The translations under genes and the position numbers were made by a program. DNA of 64,000 nucleotides from Alkalihalobacillus bogoriensis ATCC BAA-922 (GTDB lineage: Bacteria; Bacillota; Bacilli; Bacillales; Bacillaceae_F), in the NCBI RefSeq assembly GCF_000621445.1, contig NZ_JHYI01000023.1:32226-96225 (forward strand). The letters are read 5' to 3'. Under the pieces are notes generated by a model that ran no database searches, was not told the DNA's origin, and saw only the letters and a program-made list of their open reading frames with translations. This document shows positions 60,064-64,000 of the stretch, piece by piece. Every line of letters begins with the position of its first letter. Position 1 is the stretch's first letter.

Positions 60064-61913
60064 GTAAAATAAAAAGAGGGATGGGTAATAAACAGCAGCC
60101 TACTCCGCCTAAAGGGATGGGGCATGGTCCAAATATGATGCCAGTAGAAAAACCAAAAGAATTTAAAAAAACGGTCATTCGTTTATCTCGTTATTTAAAA
60201 CCAAGAAAATTTTTACTGATAATTGTTGGTATTGCCGCCTTATTTTCGACGTTGTTTAATATTATTAGTCCAAAATTATTAGGGGATGCTACTTCATCTT
60301 TGTTTGATAGTTTTCTTGTTGGAACAGGAGTAGACTATCCATTTCTAGGGAATCTATTGCTTGTGTTGCTTGGATTATATACATTATCAGCCTTGTTTGC
60401 GTTTCTTCAACAATTTATTATGGCAAGCGTTGCGCAACGAACGATTGCTGAAATGCGACAAGAAGTAAATGAAAAACTAACAAGATTGCCTTTAAAATAT
60501 TTTGATCAACATTCACATGGTGATATTTTAAGTCGGGCCGTAAATGACATTGATAATATTAATAATTCATTTCAACAGGCGTTAACCCAAATGATAACAA
60601 CAATTATTACTGTTGTTGGAATTATAATTATGATGTTTATTATTAGTCCGTTGCTTACTTTAGTCGTATTTGTCACGATTCCATTAAGTATGGTTGTCAT
60701 AAAATATGTTGCTTCATTTTCGCAAAAACACTTTGTTAGTCAACAAGAGGAATTAGGAAGTGTAAACGGACATATTGAGGAAATGTTCAGTGGGCATAAA
60801 GTTGTGAAGGCATACGGTCAAGAAAAAAAATCAATTAAAACATTTGATGCTATTAATGAACGATTATATGAAGCAGGGTGGAAAGCGCAGTTTATTTCAG
60901 GAATCATGATGCCAATGATGATGTTTATAAGTAATATTGGTTATATATTAGTTAGTATAGCAGGAGGATTACTTGTACTAAATGGCTCAATACGAATTGG
61001 GGATGTGCAAGCTTTCATCCAATACTCTCAACAAATATCACATCCGATGGCTCAGATGGCCGGAATTGCTAATATGATTCAAACTGGCGTTGCATCTGCT
61101 GAAAGAATTTTCACATTGCTTGATGAAGAAGAAGAATCTCTTGAAAAAGAAACTTCTGTTTCGCTTGACCATATAAAAGGTGACGTAAGCTTCGAGCGGG
61201 TTCGCTTTGGATATGATGAACAAAAACCAATTATTCGAGGTTTGTCGTTAGAAGTAAAATCGGGTCAAACCGTAGCCATCGTAGGGCCAACAGGAGCAGG
61301 GAAAACGACGATTATTAATTTGTTACTCCGGTTTTATGAAGTAAATGGAGGTTCTATTTCCATTGATGGCATCAATTTACGCGAGCTTTCGCGGCCACAA
61401 GCTAGAAGTTTGTTTGCGATGGTTCTCCAGGATACATGGTTGTTTAAAGGGACAATTCGAGATAATATCGCTTATGGTCGAGAAGGTGCAACAGAAGAAG
61501 AAGTTATTCAAGCTGCCCGCCATGCGTATGCGGATGATTTCATTAGAACATTACCAGACGGGTATGATACCGTATTGTCAGAAGATGCAACGAATATTTC
61601 ACAAGGTCAACGCCAACTTCTTACGATTGCGAGAGCATTAATATCAAATCCGATCGTTCTTATATTAGATGAAGCGACAAGTAGTGTGGATACACGAACA
61701 GAAATGAATATTCAAATGGCGATGAAAGATATTATGAGGGGACGAACGAGTTTTGTCATTGCCCACCGTTTATCGACCATTCGCGATGCTGATATGATTC
61801 TTGTTATGAAAGACGGCGATATCATTGAAAAAGGAAATCATAATGAATTGTTAGATCAACGAGGTTTTTATGCTGAACTTTATCAAAGTCAATTTTCAGA
61901 AGCGGTGTCATAA
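60060..61913 (+). CDS. heterodimeric ABC multidrug exporter, catalytic subunit
   Basis: A 617-residue half-transporter with a ~45-residue N-terminal extension rich in Lys/Pro/Gly, six helices, and Walker A GPTGAGKTTIINL, signature ISQGQRQLLTIARAL, Walker B VLILDEATSSVD with catalytic Glu and IAHRLST with His. The 'SQGQ' signature is typical for the BmrD/LmrD half. Partner of the upstream subunit; together with the MarR gene this is a drug-efflux operon. Confidence 0.92.
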   Translation: MSKIKRGMGNKQQPTPPKGMGHGPNMMPVEKPKEFKKTVIRLSRYLKPRKFLLIIVGIAALFSTLFNIISPKLLGDATSSLFDSFLVGTGVDYPFLGNLLLVLLGLYTLSALFAFLQQFIMASVAQRTIAEMRQEVNEKLTRLPLKYFDQHSHGDILSRAVNDIDNINNSFQQALTQMITTIITVVGIIIMMFIISPLLTLVVFVTIPLSMVVIKYVASFSQKHFVSQQEELGSVNGHIEEMFSGHKVVKAYGQEKKSIKTFDAINERLYEAGWKAQFISGIMMPMMMFISNIGYILVSIAGGLLVLNGSIRIGDVQAFIQYSQQISHPMAQMAGIANMIQTGVASAERIFTLLDEEEESLEKETSVSLDHIKGDVSFERVRFGYDEQKPIIRGLSLEVKSGQTVAIVGPTGAGKTTIINLLLRFYEVNGGSISIDGINLRELSRPQARSLFAMVLQDTWLFKGTIRDNIAYGREGATEEEVIQAARHAYADDFIRTLPDGYDTVLSEDATNISQGQRQLLTIARALISNPIVLILDEATSSVDTRTEMNIQMAMKDIMRGRTSFVIAHRLSTIRDADMILVMKDGDIIEKGNHNELLDQRGFYAELYQSQFSEAVS

Positions 61914-61957
61914 AGCCAGATAGAAAAAAGGAAAGGAAAAGTTAAGAAAGTATAGAA

Positions 61958-62115
61958 GTTTTGGTCTAGCAGTGAGGTTTTGAAAGCTTATTCAAGAAGA
62001 GCGAAGGGTGCGCACCTGCGCGTTTCAGCCCAAGAAGAACACTTGGGGTTCACTTTCAAAAGCGGGCAGGGCTCCTCACTTCGCTTGAAAGAAAAGACGC
62101 TCCCGCGTTTTTCTT
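61958..62115. repeat. dispersed repeat, long form, solo copy
   Basis: It opens TTTTGGTCTAGCAGTGAGG and carries the insert with CCCAAGAAGAACACTTGGGG (a hairpin), then GGGCTCCTCACTTCGCTTG, and ends GACGCTCCCGCGTTTTTCTTA. Its last bases overlap the stop codon (62114-62116) of the leftward phosphoesterase gene. Confidence 0.85.
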
Positions 62116-63232
62116 AGTCGGTAAAAGTAATGTCAATTTCAATAATTTCAGAACGACTTCCTAACCGGAGTGGTGGACCCCAAAAACCATATCCAGAAGA
62201 AACGATCGCATGGAGCTGGTCTTTCTTTTTATAACCCCAATCAATTTCAAATATTCTTCTTGTAATGATGTGATTTGGTACCATTTGTCCACGGTGTGTA
62301 TGACCGGACAAGCTAATATCAATACCGTTTATCATTGCCTCATTTAAGTCATAGGGCTGATGATCCATTAAAATAGTAGGCAAATGATAAGTCTTTGTAT
62401 TGGTTACTAATTCAGTAATCGTTTTCCGTTGTTTATCGGTTTTATCTTTTCTTCCTATAATAATAAATTTATCTTGTATGGGGATAATCTCATCTTCCAA
62501 AATGGTTATTCCGATCTTTCGCATTTCTTCAACAAACTTTTCTTTATCACCACCGTAATACTCATGATTACCTAATACACCGTATACTCCTAATGGCGCG
62601 TTGAATTTCGCTAATACATCACTCATATTTTTTCTTAAAAACACTTTTAAATCATCATCGATAATATCTCCTGGAAGTAATATTAAGTCTGGTTTCATTT
62701 CATTTACTTCTTTTACTAATCGTTTGGCGTGCCTTAAACCAGATAAAGTACCAAAATGCATATCGGAAGCCATTGCGATTTTTAAGGAAGTTAATTGGCC
62801 CTTATTCTTTTTAATCGTTAAAGAATAGTTGCGAATAATTGGTTGATACGCATTATATAAGCCAATACCGAAAATACATAGAAACATAATGAAGGTGATA
62901 TAACCTGCTGACGTAATGACTATTTCAATTGGGATTGTTGTAAAAGTGAAAAGGAGTACAATGAGATTGGCAAATGGAAATAAGAGAACAGCGTACTGAA
63001 AAAAGCCGATCCAAAGTGAACCTATAATTTTAAAAATCCCATAAAAATGAAGATATCGAGCAAGAAGGAATGAGTAAGATAGTATAGCAAAAATAAAAAT
63101 AGATAATAGGGGTTGATGAAAGGTAAAAGTTGTTTTTATCCATATTGTTATGTTCCATCCAATATAAAAGGTCAATACATGATATATAGCTAACACGATG
63201 AAAACTTGGAGTGCAATCCGTGACTTTCCCAT
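62114..63232 (-). CDS. membrane metallophosphoesterase (calcineurin-like)
   Basis: About 372 residues from ATG 63232 (AAAGGAG upstream; the frame begins 19 codons earlier without a site). Four to five helices are in about 5-135. A calcineurin-like domain follows with the metal motifs in order: SDMHFG, GDIIDD, GNHEYY, a His in LMDHQP, and SGHTHRGQ. This is the YaeI/YkuE-like layout; such enzymes can act on phospholipid or lipid-A-like headgroups or nucleotides. The gene's stop lies in a dispersed repeat, whose 3' hairpin is its likely terminator. Confidence 0.9.
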   Translation of the reverse strand: MGKSRIALQVFIVLAIYHVLTFYIGWNITIWIKTTFTFHQPLLSIFIFAILSYSFLLARYLHFYGIFKIIGSLWIGFFQYAVLLFPFANLIVLLFTFTTIPIEIVITSAGYITFIMFLCIFGIGLYNAYQPIIRNYSLTIKKNKGQLTSLKIAMASDMHFGTLSGLRHAKRLVKEVNEMKPDLILLPGDIIDDDLKVFLRKNMSDVLAKFNAPLGVYGVLGNHEYYGGDKEKFVEEMRKIGITILEDEIIPIQDKFIIIGRKDKTDKQRKTITELVTNTKTYHLPTILMDHQPYDLNEAMINGIDISLSGHTHRGQMVPNHIITRRIFEIDWGYKKKDQLHAIVSSGYGFWGPPLRLGSRSEIIEIDITFTD

Positions 63233-63442
63233 TGAAGTTCTCCTTTGTCTTTTTCCTCTAACTATATACTGACAACATCCTTTCGTCACATATCATGCTT
63301 AGGCTTGTCATTTTTTAATGATATAAAAAAAGGTTTAGGACAATTCAGTAAAAGGGCAATGTAAAGTAAAGTGGTTAATCATACCATCAACAACATGCTT
63401 AGGGTTATACTTCTATTCCAGAAATTGGTCTTGTAAATAGTA

Positions 63443-63483
63443 TTGTAAAATGAAAAATAAGGTGTTATATTATTTCTTGTCGC
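63443..63483 (+). promoter_or_regulatory. rRNA operon promoter 1
   Basis: TTGTAA (63443-63448), 17-base spacer, TATATT (63466-63471), then TGTCGC at 63478-63483 over the expected start point. Confidence 0.75.
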
Positions 63484-63552
63484 TAAAAACGGCACACGAT
63501 AATGAAGGAAAACATCTTACAAACGTTCTCGTTTTTTTCCAGTAATTTGATA

Positions 63553-63594
63553 TTGAAATAAGAACAGAAATGATGGTAAGATAGTTTTTGTCGC
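63553..63594 (+). promoter_or_regulatory. rRNA operon promoter 2
   Basis: TTGAAA (63553-63558), 18-base spacer, TAAGAT (63577-63582), TGTCGC at 63589-63594. Confidence 0.75.
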
Positions 63595-63661
63595 TTCAAG
63601 CGAACCTCACTTTTAACACAATTCCAACGATCAGTTGATGGTATTTACCAAAAATTAGTTG

Positions 63662-63704
63662 TTGTCATGAATGTTGAAAAGGTGGTATGATTTTATTCTG
63701 TCGC
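63662..63704 (+). promoter_or_regulatory. rRNA operon promoter 3
   Basis: TTGTCA (63662-63667), 18-base spacer, TATGAT (63686-63691), TGTCGC at 63699-63704. Nearest to the 16S gene. Confidence 0.78.
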
Positions 63705-63715
63705 TTTTTGACAGC

Positions 63716-63730
63716 CGGTGTCTGACACCG
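63716..63730. promoter_or_regulatory. short hairpin in the rRNA leader
   Basis: CGGTGTC and GACACCG are separated by one T, immediately upstream of boxA. Its role is unknown; it may help processing. Confidence 0.5.
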
Positions 63731-63734
63731 CAAA

Positions 63735-63754
63735 TAGCTCTTTGAAAACTGAAC
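63735..63754 (+). promoter_or_regulatory. boxA-type antitermination site in the rRNA leader
   Basis: AGCTCTTTGAAAACTGAAC resembles Bacillus rRNA leader boxA elements, where NusB/S10 bind. Confidence 0.7.
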
Positions 63755-63811
63755 AGAAAAAAGCCAAGCGAATGAAATGAAATGAATTATTTTTGAGCTA
63801 TATCAAACACT

Positions 63812-64000
63812 TTTATGGAGAGTTTGATCCTGGCTCAGGACGAACGCTGGCGGCGTGCCTAATACATGCAAGTCGAGCGGACTTCATGAGAGAACTTGTT
63901 CTCTTTTGATGTTAGCGGCGGACGGGTGAGTAACACGTGGGCAACCTGCCCTGTAGACTGGGATAACATCGAGAAATCGGTGCTAATACCGGATAATAGA
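63812..64000 (+). rRNA. 16S ribosomal RNA, 5' part (partial)
   Basis: The conserved 16S start GGAGAGTTTGATCCTGGCTC is followed by ACGCTGGCGGCGTGCCTAAT, ATGCAAGTCGAGCGGAC and GGCGGACGGGTGAGTAACAC. The V1 loop (CTTCATGAGAGAACTTGTTC) and the stretch ACATCGAGAAATCGGTGC are of a Bacillus/alkaliphile type. The gene continues beyond the window. Confidence 0.98.

Overview
The window is low-GC, gene-dense DNA from a spore-forming member of the Bacillaceae. The evidence is two sets of CotF-type coat proteins, DUF421 (YetF-type) membrane proteins, a SpoIIM-type protein, a YeeI orthologue, Bacillus-style ribosome binding sites with frequent TTG/GTG starts, and the 5' end of a Bacillus-type 16S rRNA at the right edge. 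The first 190 bases of the 16S suggest an alkaliphile-like lineage, but this is too little for a species call.

Left part (1-8.2 kb): a SpoIIM-like protein divergent from an RDD protein, a 14-TM-type MFS drug exporter, a small bactofilin-like protein, a membrane coiled-coil protein with an MltG-like lipoprotein-type partner, an AlkC-type DNA glycosylase overlapping an Lrp/AsnC regulator, and, divergent from it, a methionine gamma-lyase-like gene broken by an internal deletion with frameshift. At 8.2-8.95 kb lies a gene-free block of tandem and dispersed repeats.

8.97-18.2 kb is a zinc-starvation island. Three very good Zur boxes lie between a zinc-independent ribosomal protein S14 gene plus a degenerate COG0523 protein (leftward), and a seven-gene rightward operon: a nickel/opine/peptide-type ABC importer (A, B, C, D, F), a MATE exporter and a flavoprotein with N-monooxygenase-like features. 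I infer that this operon takes up, and perhaps partly makes and exports, a small zinc chelator. It lacks the staphylopine biosynthesis genes and is the best candidate here for an undescribed system.

18.4-34.6 kb holds single genes and short operons: a lipoprotein, a secreted LVIVD beta-propeller protein, VOC proteins, CotF, DUF421, YeeI, an orphan Mn/Zn-type binding lipoprotein, a GntR(YtrA)-ABC operon with a palindromic operator, an amidase lipoprotein, a SatD-DUF3307 pair behind a perfect 14-bp palindrome, and tandem STM3941-like paralogues. A dispersed repeat family (about 95-165 bp, seven or more copies) sits in intergenic regions. Two copies are composite, carrying a ~300-bp, highly self-complementary core between direct repeats.

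35.0-47.2 kb is one long co-directional operon: a large surface/membrane protein, an ABC-2 transporter pair, a DUF4175-like protein, a MoxR ATPase, a DUF58 protein, and two large VWA/BatA membrane proteins. This is a Gram-positive Bat-like module of unknown function.

47.3-63.2 kb holds small membrane proteins, a histidine phosphatase, a 696-aa unknown with a calcium-repeat partner, an ABC exporter, a split CotF pair, a second DUF421 gene, an NfrA-type nitroreductase, small proteins (one DUF4023), an ABC-F protein, a MarR regulator with a heterodimeric ABC exporter, and a membrane metallophosphoesterase. The right edge has three tandem rRNA promoters sharing a TGTCGC start region, boxA and the 16S 5' end.
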